From positions 1 to 49,368 of the forward strand of contig CAIVAS010000099.1 of NCBI GenBank assembly GCA_903903975.1: a stretch of 49,368 nucleotides of DNA, in the 5' to 3' direction. Made by a program: the position numbers and the translations under genes. This DNA comes from an uncultured Burkholderiales bacterium (GTDB lineage: Bacteria; Pseudomonadota; Gammaproteobacteria; Burkholderiales; Burkholderiaceae_E). Positions within the stretch are counted from its first letter, which is position 1. Every line of letters starts with the position of its first letter. The notes under the pieces were generated by a model that was not told where the DNA came from, did not search any database, and worked only from the letters and a program-made list of their open reading frames with translations. Below are positions 32,782-41,082 of the stretch, in pieces.

Positions 32782-34055
32782 CGACCGCCGGACCGAACGG
32801 GGGGCACTGCGGCGGACAGCGCGGCGGGCACCGCGTTGACGGCCAGAAGATCCCTGGCCGAGCTCAGTCCGCGCGAGCTGCGATGCCACCATTGCGAGAA
32901 GGAATCGCAGCGCCGATCGACCGGCGCAAAGAGCGCAGACGCGGGCTCGCACTCGGCCCATCGCGCCAGGTAAGGCGCCAGATGGGGCTCGGCGATGCTG
33001 CGCACGCTGCGTGCCTGCTTCAAGGCAGCACCGATGGCGTCGGCATCACCGTACCAGCGCTGGGAAGTCAGCTCGGCCATGCGGGTGCCGACAAAGTGCC
33101 AGCGTCGTTCGTTCCATGGCCAGGCGCGGTGAAAGTCGGCCACGAACAGGCCGATGACCTTGGTGTGGGCAGGCAGGGATGAAGGCAGTTCGCCGAGACA
33201 CCAGGGATGCACCAGCCAGACCTCGCAGCCGGCGACCGATGCTGCGTCAGGCGCCATGCAGCCAAGCGCATCGGGGGGAGTGATTGCCAGGCGCGGTTCC
33301 ATCAGCGACCGGCTGCCGGACAGCACACCCGGTGTGCCCGCGCGGCGCGGGAAAGCAGGCTCTCGAGCCATGCGATCGAGTGCCTCGTAGGACGTGTCGA
33401 TCACGCTGCCCGGGCTGTGCCAGGGCGCGGGCGCGTAGCGGGCCACATTCTCGGCGTTGAACAGATAGGGCTTGCTGCTGCCGGTGCCGGCCACCCATTG
33501 CCAGCTGAGATGATTGCTGGCCAGGTCGCCATCGAGCAGATGGCCATACATCCAGTCGCCGCCGCACCGCCAGTGAACCTTGCGTACATGCACCACATAG
33601 CTGGCCAGCCACATGCGTGCATGGTTGTGCAGCATGCCGGTGGCGTAGAGGGTGCGCACCGCCTCGTCCACCACCGGTACGCCGGTACACGCCTGGCGGA
33701 TATCGGCCGGCAGTTCGCGGGCATAGGCGGCGTCCGCCAGCGGGCCTTCGCGCAGCGACTGCAGGATGGCATCGCCGCGGTGCAGCCAGACATGGCGAAA
33801 GTAGGCCCGCCAGCCGAGTTCGTAGACGAACTTGTGCTGCACGTCCAGCGCGTGGCGCTGAGCCACCCCGGACAGCACATCGGCAAGTGTGACCAGTCCA
33901 TGGGTGATATACGGCGACAGCTGGCTGACGGCGCCATCGAGCGCGTTGCGGGTTCGTGCGTAGGCGGCCGGCCGTACCGCGGCAATGCGGGCCTGCGCCG
34001 CTGCCACGGTGGGCTCAAAGGTCGGCTCGAACCCGGGGGCCAAGATCTCATCCAT
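32778..34055 (-). CDS. FAD-binding photolyase-like protein with domains in reversed order
   Basis: 425 residues from ATG 34055, overlapping the FeS-photolyase gene by 8 bp. The N-terminal part (about 40-235) is a photolyase FAD domain: SQLSPYITHGLVTLADVL, GVPVVDEAVRTLYATGML, HNHARMWLASYVVH, DLASNHLSWQWVAGTGSS and LFNAENVARY. No antenna domain precedes it. Instead about residues 255-400 look alpha/beta: VWLVHPWCLGELP, KVIGLFVADFHRAWPWNERR, WHFVGTRMAELT, possibly an antenna-like domain moved to the C-terminus. A Ser/Arg/Ala-rich tail follows. The role is unknown; it may pair with its photolyase neighbours. Confidence 0.8.
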   Translation of the reverse strand: MDEILAPGFEPTFEPTVAAAQARIAAVRPAAYARTRNALDGAVSQLSPYITHGLVTLADVLSGVAQRHALDVQHKFVYELGWRAYFRHVWLHRGDAILQSLREGPLADAAYARELPADIRQACTGVPVVDEAVRTLYATGMLHNHARMWLASYVVHVRKVHWRCGGDWMYGHLLDGDLASNHLSWQWVAGTGSSKPYLFNAENVARYAPAPWHSPGSVIDTSYEALDRMAREPAFPRRAGTPGVLSGSRSLMEPRLAITPPDALGCMAPDAASVAGCEVWLVHPWCLGELPSSLPAHTKVIGLFVADFHRAWPWNERRWHFVGTRMAELTSQRWYGDADAIGAALKQARSVRSIAEPHLAPYLARWAECEPASALFAPVDRRCDSFSQWWHRSSRGLSSARDLLAVNAVPAALSAAVPPVRSGGR

Positions 34056-35601
34056 GCGCCGCACCCACCTCGCCGCTGCGGATCGCCGCTGCACGATCGC
34101 TCACCGCCTGCTTCTGGGCGTCAGTCAGCTTTGCCACGTTCTTGACCTGCAGCGTCATGCGCGGATTGCGGGCCATGGCTGCTTCATGGCGCATCAGGAA
34201 GTCCCAGTACAAGGTCGTGAACGGACAGGCGCTGTCGCCACTGCGCTGAGCGGGGTCGTAGCGGCAGCCCTTGCAGTGCGGGCTCATGCGCTGAATGTAT
34301 TTGCCGGTGGCGATATACGGCTTGCTGCCCATCACGCCGCCATCGGCGTACTGGCTCATGCCCAGGGTGTTGGGCAACTCCACCCATTCCACCGCATCCA
34401 CATAGACCGCGAGGTACCAGGCGTGTACCTGCCTGGGCTGCACACCGAGCATCAGCGTGTACAGGCCGGTGACCATCAGGCGCTGGATATGGTTGGCATA
34501 GCCATGCTCCAGGGTCTGCGCCAGAGCGTCGCGCAGGCAGGCCATGTCGGTGGCGCCGGTCCAGAACCAGCCCGGCAGATCCTGCTGCGCATCAAGGGTA
34601 TTTCCGTCCAGATAAGCCGGCATCCCGGTCCAGTAGACGCCGCGGGTGTACTCGCGCCAGCCAAGAATCTGGCGAATGAAACCTTCCGCGCTGGCCAAAG
34701 GTGCCTGCCCGTTGCTGTGCGCCGCTTCGGCCGCAGCCACCACCTCGCGCGGGTTCAGCAGCTTCAGGTTGAGGGCGGCCGACAGGTGCGCGTGGTACAG
34801 CCAGGGGTTGCCCGGCCACATCGCATCCTGATAGCGCCCGAACAGCGGCAGTCGCTCGCGAATGAAGGCCTGCAAGGACTGCAGCGCCTGCGCCCGCGTG
34901 ACCGGCCAGGCAAAGCTGTCCAGCCGGCCGGGATGGCCGGCAAAGCGTGCATTCACGAGGGCGATGACCTCGCGCGTGATGGTGTCGGGTTCGAACGCCG
35001 CCCGTGGCGGGACCGCACCCGGTCCGGCAGCGCCAAAGGACTCGCGATTGTCAGCGTCGAAGTTCCACTGGCCACCAACCGGCTCATCGCCCTGCATCAG
35101 GACCCGATGCCGCTTGCGCTGCTCGCGGTAGAAATACTCCATGCGCAGCGACTTGCGCCCTTTGGCATGGGCGGCGAAGTCGGCGATGCTGCCAAAGAAG
35201 TGGCGGTCCTCGCGGATGTCCAGCGGCAGGCCTTGCGCTTGGGCCAAAGCCTTGATCGCCTGCAGCACGCGCCAGTCGCCTGGCTCGGTCATCACCAGAG
35301 CGGCCGGCTTCAGGCGCAGGATGTCGGCCTCGAGCTGCGCTGCCAGGCTGCCGGCGTTGTCAGGTGCATCCAGGCGGGTGTAATGCAAACGGCGGCCGGC
35401 CGTTTGCAGCGCCAGCGCGAAGTGGCGCATGGCTGCGATGAACATCGCCGTGCGCGGCTTGCTTGACCACACATGGGTCGACTCGTCGACGACTTCGGCC
35501 ATCCACACCGCGTCGGTGCTCGCATCGAAGGTGTCGAAGGCTGCCGCATCGAGGTCAAGCTGGTCGCCAAAGACCACGACAAGATTGCGCAATTCAGTCA
35601 T
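34048..35601 (-). CDS. FeS-BCP class (6-4) photolyase / prokaryotic cryptochrome
   Basis: 517 residues, the DPRP family typified by Agrobacterium PhrB and Rhodobacter CryB. N-terminal Rossmann domain LVVVFGDQLDLDAAAF is characteristic. The [4Fe-4S] ligands are Cys355 (TDMACLRD), Cys443, Cys446 (HCKGCRYDP) and Cys459 (SACPFTTL); spacing equals that of PhrB Cys350/438/441/454. These enzymes repair 6-4 photoproducts and use FAD plus a 6,7-dimethyl-8-ribityllumazine antenna. First gene of the minus-strand photolyase operon, divergent from a MerR-type regulator. Confidence 0.96.
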   Translation of the reverse strand: MTELRNLVVVFGDQLDLDAAAFDTFDASTDAVWMAEVVDESTHVWSSKPRTAMFIAAMRHFALALQTAGRRLHYTRLDAPDNAGSLAAQLEADILRLKPAALVMTEPGDWRVLQAIKALAQAQGLPLDIREDRHFFGSIADFAAHAKGRKSLRMEYFYREQRKRHRVLMQGDEPVGGQWNFDADNRESFGAAGPGAVPPRAAFEPDTITREVIALVNARFAGHPGRLDSFAWPVTRAQALQSLQAFIRERLPLFGRYQDAMWPGNPWLYHAHLSAALNLKLLNPREVVAAAEAAHSNGQAPLASAEGFIRQILGWREYTRGVYWTGMPAYLDGNTLDAQQDLPGWFWTGATDMACLRDALAQTLEHGYANHIQRLMVTGLYTLMLGVQPRQVHAWYLAVYVDAVEWVELPNTLGMSQYADGGVMGSKPYIATGKYIQRMSPHCKGCRYDPAQRSGDSACPFTTLYWDFLMRHEAAMARNPRMTLQVKNVAKLTDAQKQAVSDRAAAIRSGEVGAAHG

Positions 35602-35847
35602 CAGAAGGTCCGAAGGGCGCCACGGCCTTGTCGGAGCGAGAGCCGGCTTTGCGCGATGTCACGTGTCGAACGCGGCAGCCGGATGATCAGCCGGCACCAG
35701 CGCAAGGTTCAAACAGTCGCCGGTCATGTCGGCACCGGTCACTGTCAAAGGCTGAAGTTCGCGAGTCAGCGTGCGGTAAAGTGTAGCAAATCACGATTCA
35801 GATCCGGTTCATCCATAACTGCCTGGCAGTGTCACCGACTGCATGAG

Positions 35848-36966
35848 ATGCCAAAACAGAGTCAGATATCGGTCGGCACGAAAGTACCCAGGTCATCAGT
35901 GCCGTCAGCCCTCCCGGCAACCGACGCGGCGGCGTCGCCTTTTCACCGAAGCGGCGCTGTCGCACGCATGTTGCAGATGCCGGTCGCGACGCTGCGCGTC
36001 TGGGAGCGCCGCTACGGTCTGACGCATTCACAGCGAACGCCAAGCGGTCAGCGCCTGTACTCGGCCGACGACGTTCGGCGGCTCGCGCAGATCAAACAGC
36101 TGACGGACCTGGGTCACGCCATCGGCAGCCTGGCGCCGCTGGACATGCTGCAACTGCAGCGCGTGGCCTCCACCCATACACAGGCCTCGAGCGCCACCCG
36201 CAGTCAGGGGCGCTCTGATGAGTCCCATGCGCCGCCCCTGCGAGCCTGGCGGCTGGCGGTGATCGGTACAGCGCTGCACTCGCGCTTGCAGCGACCCGCG
36301 CTGCTGCGTCGGCTGGGCCGGCGGGTGGTGCTGCTGGGACCGTTCGACGATATCGCGCAGGCCGCAGCCACATTGCCGGGCTCGCATCTGGACGCTTTGC
36401 TCTTTCATGAGCCACAGCTGCACGAGACCTGGCTGGCCGCCATCGACTCAGCCGCCCCAGGCTTTGCGGGGGTGCCCAAAGCCGTCCTGTACAGCTATGC
36501 ATCCGACCCGGTTTGCGAAGCATTGGCGTCGGCCGCTACGGCTTTGCTGCGAGAGCCGCAACCCGACGCGGTGGTGGCGCAATGGCTCAACAGCCTGTCG
36601 TTCAAGGCGGTTGCCGCAGCGCAGTCGGCAGCGGCATTGCCCGGACCCGAGGTCGAAGCCGTCACGGCGCGACGCTGGGACGACGCGGCCCTGACCGGCT
36701 TCGCCAACCAGTCGCCGACAATTGCCTGCGAGTGCCCGCGCCATGTGGCGGAACTGCTGATGCAACTGTCGCACTTCGAGGCTTACAGCGCCGAGTGCGA
36801 ACACCGCAACCTGAGCGACGCCGAACTGCACGCCTACTTGCGCCGGGTTGCCGCAGCCTCGCGTGCCCGATTCGAGGCCGCGCTTGAGCATGTGGCCCTG
36901 TACGAAGGCCTGCTGCTGCCCACATCGGCGCCGGTTGGCAATGACGCGGCGGGTGATCGAACATGA
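35848..36966 (+). CDS. MerR family regulator, LitR/CarH-like with degenerate B12-like domain
   Basis: 372 residues from ATG 35848; a longer frame upstream is intergenic. The winged-helix region is HRSGAVARMLQMPVATLRVW then YGLTHSQRTPSGQRLYSADD (about 33-75). The next domain (about 140-250) follows the pattern of a cobalamin-binding Rossmann fold (GTALHSRLQRPALLRRL, RRVVLLGPFDD), but the E/D-x-H-x-x-G signature reads A-L-H-S-R-L. A C-terminal helical domain follows. LitR/CarH proteins repress light genes in the dark; some class III LitR proteins lack B12 and use LOV partners. It diverges from the photolyase operon (246 bp between). Confidence 0.85.
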   Translation: MPKQSQISVGTKVPRSSVPSALPATDAAASPFHRSGAVARMLQMPVATLRVWERRYGLTHSQRTPSGQRLYSADDVRRLAQIKQLTDLGHAIGSLAPLDMLQLQRVASTHTQASSATRSQGRSDESHAPPLRAWRLAVIGTALHSRLQRPALLRRLGRRVVLLGPFDDIAQAAATLPGSHLDALLFHEPQLHETWLAAIDSAAPGFAGVPKAVLYSYASDPVCEALASAATALLREPQPDAVVAQWLNSLSFKAVAAAQSAAALPGPEVEAVTARRWDDAALTGFANQSPTIACECPRHVAELLMQLSHFEAYSAECEHRNLSDAELHAYLRRVAAASRARFEAALEHVALYEGLLLPTSAPVGNDAAGDRT

Positions 36967-37733
36967 TCTGGGGGTCTGACATCCGAAATTCTGCTGGCCC
37001 TGCGATGAACCCGGCAAGGTTTCGCCGATGCCTTTGCGTTGCCTTGCTGCTGGCGACCAGCGCTGCGCTGGCACAGTCCGCTGCATTGGCCCAGCGCTAC
37101 AGCCCTGGGCCGGCCAGTGCCGACGGAATCGGCAAACGCTACATGGATCGCGAGATCTCGGCAGTGATGGGCTGGCAGGGCGCAACCTGGCTTGAGCGCG
37201 AAGAACGGGATCGCGAAGAGCGCACCGACCTCTTGCTGGCCGCGCTGGCGCTGCAGCCGGGCATGGTGGTGGCCGATGTCGGTGCCGGCACCGGTTACCT
37301 TTCGCGGCGCATGGCAAGCGTTGTGATGCCCGGCGGCAAGATCTGGGCAGTCGACGTACAGCCCGAAATGATCAGCCTGCTGCAGGCCGGCATCAAGCGC
37401 AGCGGTTTGATGCAGATCGAGGCGCGGCTTGGCGCGGTCGACGACATCAGGCTAGCCCCCGCTTCGCTGGACCTGGCCGTGATGGTCGACGTCTATCACG
37501 AACTGGCTTTCCCGTACGAAGTGATGGCCAGCGTGATGAAGGCCCTCAAGCCCGGCGGCCGCGTTGTCTTCGTCGAGTACAAGGCCGAGGATCCGCGGGT
37601 GCCTATCAAGCCGCTGCACAAGATGAGCGAGTCACAGATCAAGCGCGAGGCGGCCGTCTTCGAGCTGGACTGGGAGCGCACCGTCAACACGCTGCCCTGG
37701 CAGCATGTGGTGGTGTTTCGCAAGCGGGGCTGA
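36963..37733 (+). CDS. Class I SAM methyltransferase with signal peptide
   Basis: 256 residues from ATG 36963 (ATGA overlap with the MerR stop); ATG 37005 (MNPARFRRCLCVALLLATSA) would begin right at a Sec signal ending near ALAQ. The SAM-binding motif I is VVADVGAGTGYLSRRMAS, followed by WAVDVQPEMI, LAVMVDVYHEL and the post-motif LKPGGRVVFVEYKAE. The enzyme seems to be exported, although SAM is cytoplasmic, which is odd. It may be co-transcribed with the MerR regulator. Similar exported methyltransferases of unknown substrate are known in proteobacteria. Confidence 0.8.
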   Translation: MIWGSDIRNSAGPAMNPARFRRCLCVALLLATSAALAQSAALAQRYSPGPASADGIGKRYMDREISAVMGWQGATWLEREERDREERTDLLLAALALQPGMVVADVGAGTGYLSRRMASVVMPGGKIWAVDVQPEMISLLQAGIKRSGLMQIEARLGAVDDIRLAPASLDLAVMVDVYHELAFPYEVMASVMKALKPGGRVVFVEYKAEDPRVPIKPLHKMSESQIKREAAVFELDWERTVNTLPWQHVVVFRKRG

Positions 37734-37866
37734 TGGCGGCGCCAGGATAAGCAGACCTGAGGACGTCTCGGCAGTGCGCCACGTCGGGGAGGGCAGGGTG
37801 CTAAGCGCGTCGGCTTGCTCGTCGGAAGCTGTTCTTTGTCAGGTCCTGGCCAAAACCGGTTTTCGA

Positions 37867-37944
37867 CCCTAACCGGAAGTTGGTCGAGGCGAACGCACCT
37901 CCCGAGAGCTGCCGTTGGTGCTCCGCTTGAGCGAGGGGTTAGGC
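37867..37944 (-). repeat. attC-like recombination site (integron cassette), copy 1
   Basis: On the minus strand it runs from GCCTAAC (37944-37938) to GTTAGGG (37873-37867). That is 78 bp with R-core ends and internal complementarity, including CTCAAGCGGAGCACC. It includes the CYTH gene's TAA stop in its first core, a hallmark of cassettes. The last base of the distal core deviates from GTTRRRY. Confidence 0.6.
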
Positions 37945-38415
37945 CGCGCCCGCGAGAGAGTGGCCAGTGTATGCGAATGCATTGGTTACCTCTTGGCCGA
38001 AACCGTGTGGCGGCGCGTAGTTTTCAGCTTCCTCTGCGCTTGAGAACTCCACCTCGAAGATTCTTAGTCCTGGGTTTGGTTGTTCGTAGACATCGAGCGC
38101 GCCGCCACTCACGGTGAACCTTTGCTTCCTCGCGATGCGAGCAGGTAGGCTGGCAAACACCTTGTACTCCGCTTCGCTGAGGTAGGTTGAGACCACGTGA
38201 TGGTTGCCCAACGTTTCAGGTTCGTACTTCTTTCCAAGCTTGTAGATCGTTTCTTGACCAGACTCCGTGACCTTGCGAAGGCGTAGCCTGGTTCCCTGAA
38301 TGTAGCGATCTTCGATCTCGCGCTCTCGCTCAGCTTGACCCTCAATGGCGGTTTCCGCTGGGACAAGCCAGCGACGCTCGTATTCGGGCTTTGTGTATGG
38401 CGGAGGAGAGAACAT
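37939..38415 (-). CDS. CYTH-like (triphosphate tunnel) protein in an integron cassette
   Basis: 158 residues from ATG 38415, 14 bases past an attC core (GTTAGGC). It begins with a Y-E-x-x-R start (EYERRWLV, residues 11-18), then RYIQGTRLRLRKVTE, YKLGKKYEP, ALDVYE and FEVEFSSAEEAENY, the alternating charged strands of the CYTH tunnel that binds triphosphates and divalent metal. Families include thiamine triphosphatase, class IV adenylyl cyclase and inorganic triphosphatase; the HFxxxxxxD-type detail is insufficient to choose. Its TAA stop lies within the next attC core. No Shine-Dalgarno is visible. Confidence 0.85.
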   Translation of the reverse strand: MFSPPPYTKPEYERRWLVPAETAIEGQAEREREIEDRYIQGTRLRLRKVTESGQETIYKLGKKYEPETLGNHHVVSTYLSEAEYKVFASLPARIARKQRFTVSGGALDVYEQPNPGLRIFEVEFSSAEEAENYAPPHGFGQEVTNAFAYTGHSLAGAA

Positions 38416-38429
38416 GTCTGTTTTGCGCG

Positions 38430-38540
38430 GCCTAACGCTGACGTTGAACGGCGGCTTGTACGGGCTGACGCGGAGAGGACCATTCGCAGGCCGCGGAGCT
38501 CCGGCCCGGACAAGCCGTCCACTCCACCATTGAGTTAGGC
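38430..38540 (-). repeat. attC-like recombination site, copy 2
   Basis: 111 bp bounded by GCCTAAC (minus strand 38540-38534) and GTTAGGC (38436-38430). The inner arms also pair: minus-strand GACGGCTTGTCCGGGC matches the complement of the far arm GGCGGCTTGTACGGGC with few mismatches and bulges, giving the long imperfect hairpin typical of attC. It contains the TAA stop of the unknown cassette gene. Confidence 0.8.
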
Positions 38541-38942
38541 ATCTTGCAGCTTCGAGCGATCACTCAAGTATCCGTTGCCGCACATCGCATCGAAGACGAT
38601 GTCCCAAGGGACAGCTCGCCGGATAGCCCCAGATTGCGCCGCCATTCCAACCTCCATCGACGCAGCTCGCCGCGCTCTGCGCACAATCTTTCTTTCCACT
38701 CCACTCGCCTCGGCCAAGTACAGCAGCAAGCCAGGATTGACGACATGGTTATAGACAAAGCGTGCGTCTCGTCCGGAAGTCGTCTTGCGTCCGTACGCAC
38801 CAGCGCTGTTGTAGTGAAAGATCCAGCCGACCCAGTGTTCCTTCTGGCTCTCAAACCATTCCTTCGGACGCAGACTGCGGCGGTCCTCCGGCATCCGGCT
38901 CACCGCGATCAACAAATCGCGGAGGTCTAGTTCTGCGGCCAT
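38535..38942 (-). CDS. Integron cassette protein of unknown function, 135 residues
   Basis: ATG at 38942 lies two bases past an attC core (38951-38945), and the TAA stop lies inside the next core, so the cassette is almost wholly coding. The protein is soluble and basic, with RDARFVYNHVVNPGLLLYLA, VERKIVRRARRAA and GAIRRAVPWDIVFDAM; I recall similar proteins in proteobacterial cassette arrays but no function. There is no ribosome site; translation may depend on a short leader or an upstream cassette. An 11-codon extension (from 38972) would cross the core site. Confidence 0.75.
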   Translation of the reverse strand: MAAELDLRDLLIAVSRMPEDRRSLRPKEWFESQKEHWVGWIFHYNSAGAYGRKTTSGRDARFVYNHVVNPGLLLYLAEASGVERKIVRRARRAASMEVGMAAQSGAIRRAVPWDIVFDAMCGNGYLSDRSKLQDA

Positions 38943-38944
38943 CT

Positions 38945-38992
38945 GCCTAACGTGTTGTAGGGGGACAGGCACAGCTGCCTAACATCGTAGGC
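38945..38992 (-). repeat. attC-like site, short copy 3
   Basis: Minus strand runs GCCTACG (38992 end) to GTTAGGC (38951-38945), 48 bp. An internal hairpin AGGCA-GCTG-TGCCT and outer pairing (TGTT/AACA) give a small stem. An additional GTTAGGC lies inside (38983-38977), so the site may be a rearranged or eroded attC. It immediately precedes the unknown cassette gene. Confidence 0.5.
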
Positions 38993-39599
38993 CGACGCAC
39001 GCGTAAGTGGTTGTGGCATCGTTGCTTTCTCCCGATCGACAGGGTTTTCATCTAGTACTAAAGTTCCCGGCAAGTCCGGACTTCGTTACATCTGGCCTTG
39101 CTCAGTGCCGACCAAAAAGAGCTTACATGCTGCCATCGCTAGAGGGGCCGTTGCAACTCAGCGATAACCTGCGGCTGACACCGAATACCCCTAGCGGCCT
39201 TTGGCCAGCGACCGCTTCTGACCGGGAGCTGATGGCCACGAACGGCTGCTTCGGGTGGGGTTGCGACGGCCGACCCCTCGGATTCATCGCCAGAAAGCCG
39301 ACATTGAAAGGTCGATGCCCGTAAGCTGCCGTTCGCCGACGCGTCGTTTCGACCCAAAGTAGACAGCTGCGTTTCTCCCAAGCGGCCGTTCGTTGGTGAT
39401 CGCCGGGCGAGTCATTTGCCAGCACAAGCACGAGGCTGCTTGCTGGTGCGGCAGCGGTTTATCCGAGCCGATGTCGGCCAGGATGGTCACGCCTGCTCTT
39501 CGGCCAAGCAGCCTTGGCACCTCGGCAGTTTGAGCAGACCCGGCATCAAATAGAATTTCGACTGCGCGCCGTCCGGCGCGCTTCAGCAAGGGCGCGAGC
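38993..39599. other. Non-coding region beyond the cassette cluster, cassette-like repeat fragments
   Basis: 607 bp without a supported gene. The segment about 39160-39400 is rich in short complementary phrases such as GGCCTTTGGCCAGCGACCGC and AACGGCTGCTTCGGG, which resemble widely scattered non-coding fragments in integron arrays of gamma- and betaproteobacteria. This comparison is from memory. Local GC content is lower than in the flanks. All frames here lack ribosome sites. Confidence 0.4.
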
Positions 39600-40748
39600 A
39601 TGCGAGCAAGACTTGTAGCGTTGGTGGCCGTGCTTGCGCTTGGGGCATCCGGAGCACGCGCCCAACCGGAGTGCGGCGCACCGGCAAAACGAGAAGACGG
39701 CTGGGCCATTGCAAAACCGATTGATGCGGGCATCGACGGCGCCCGTCTGTGCGGCATCGCCGAACGACTTAAAGTCACGAACGCCAATGTCCACGGCGTC
39801 GTCATCGTGCGCGGCGGCAAGCTCGTCTTCGAACAGTATTTTGCCGGGTACGACGAACCGTGGGGCGGGACCGAAGGACTTCACGAATTCGATGCCACCA
39901 CGCTGCACGACTTGCGTTCTGTGACCAAGAGCATCGTCTCCTTGCTGCTCGGCATTGCACTCGATCGCAAGCTGATCGCAAACCTCGACGAACCGGTCAT
40001 GAAGTTTTTCCCCGAATTTGCCGATGCGAAGTCGCCCGGCTGGGAGAAGGTCACCTTACGACATTTGGCGACGATGACATCGGGCCTGAAGTGGGACGAG
40101 AACCTGCCGTGGAACGACAAGAACGACGAATGGCATCTGGCGAATAACGCCGATCCGCTGCGCTATGTTTTTGGCAAAACCTTCGCTTTCCCGCCCGATA
40201 CGGTCTGGGCCTACAACGGCGGCGGTACGGATTTACTCGGCAAGGTCATCGAGATTGCATCCGGACAGGGGATCGATGCCTTCGCGCAGGAAGCGCTCTT
40301 GAGTCCGCTTGGGATCACCGACTGGAAGCTGATGAACTACAGCAACGGCAAGCAGGCGACGGCCGCAGGTTGGCGCATGCGTCCGCGCGACGCAGCGAAG
40401 ATCGGCCAGCTCGTTCTCAACAAGGGTATGTGGGGTGGCAAGCAGATTGTCTCCGCGGATTGGATCGCGGAGTCGACCAAGCCTCGCATTCAGGCGGTCG
40501 GCCTCTTCGGCGGCCTGTTTACCTATGGCTATCAATGGTGGATTGGCAGGACTTTCACTGGCGGGCGCGAATTTTCCTGGGTTGCGGGCCAAGGTCTCGG
40601 CGGCCAACGGCTCGTTATCGTTCCCGATCTCGATCTCGTTGTGATTGTCACTCAAGGTTTGTTCGCGAGCGGACGGCAGGGGCAGGCCACGCTCGACATG
40701 CTCGCCAACTTCATCATCCCCGCCATGAGTGACGCATCCGCACGCTGA
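39600..40748 (+). CDS. Secreted serine hydrolase, beta-lactamase/class C family (NylB-like)
   Basis: 382 residues with a Sec signal (VALVAVLALGASGARA). The nucleophile motif is SVTKS (Ser107, Lys110), followed by the Tyr-Asn motif AYNGGG (Tyr205) and the third motif GQGLGGQRLVIVP in place of KTG. The pattern matches the penicillin-binding-protein-like hydrolases and 6-aminohexanoate-dimer hydrolase group that cleave amides/esters. Start ATG 39600 is directly before the signal; ribosome site is weak (GGGCGCGAGC). Substrate is unknown. It has no operon neighbour on its strand. Confidence 0.85.
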   Translation: MRARLVALVAVLALGASGARAQPECGAPAKREDGWAIAKPIDAGIDGARLCGIAERLKVTNANVHGVVIVRGGKLVFEQYFAGYDEPWGGTEGLHEFDATTLHDLRSVTKSIVSLLLGIALDRKLIANLDEPVMKFFPEFADAKSPGWEKVTLRHLATMTSGLKWDENLPWNDKNDEWHLANNADPLRYVFGKTFAFPPDTVWAYNGGGTDLLGKVIEIASGQGIDAFAQEALLSPLGITDWKLMNYSNGKQATAAGWRMRPRDAAKIGQLVLNKGMWGGKQIVSADWIAESTKPRIQAVGLFGGLFTYGYQWWIGRTFTGGREFSWVAGQGLGGQRLVIVPDLDLVVIVTQGLFASGRQGQATLDMLANFIIPAMSDASAR

Positions 40749-41082
40749 AGACCCGATCCGGACGATGACCGTGACAGACGCTTGCCTGTCGGTGCGATCT
40801 GCCTGCGCAGCCTGGCGGTGACTGGCAATAAATGAAAACGAATTCTGGATGAGCGGATGGCGGGCGTGATGAGACCACGGACAGCGATCAACCGGGTCGG
40901 CGCCATTGCGGCATGCTTGGCGTTCGCATGGCGACATCACGATCCAAGCGGGCCTTTCCCTGATTGGCAGACCTCACCCTGCATCCTTCCGTATCCAGGT
41001 GGATCAAGGTATGCCGTCCTGCAAGGCGCTTGCACTAATGCGCCGCACCGTGACCCGCTCAGGCGCGCGACCGGTAACGTGC
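40749..41082. other. Intergenic region between serine hydrolase and OmpA-type genes (convergent)
   Basis: 334 bp. No frame has a convincing start or family. A possible hairpin GACAG...CTGTC lies near 40772-40789 but lacks a T-run. Nothing else is recognised. Confidence 0.4.

Noticed and set aside
31063-32973. Long plus-strand frame over the photolyase
   Set aside because: Antisense shadow of the photolyase at 31297-32781; low-complexity arginine/alanine-rich product.
36963-37733. Methyltransferase as part of the pterin-like cluster
   Set aside because: It lies on the other side of the photolyase operon, 5.7 kb away, and has its own regulator upstream.
39007-39324. Gene-like 105-codon frame in the cassette-adjacent region
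   Set aside because: No ribosome site; product is irregular and composed of frames through cassette-like repeats.
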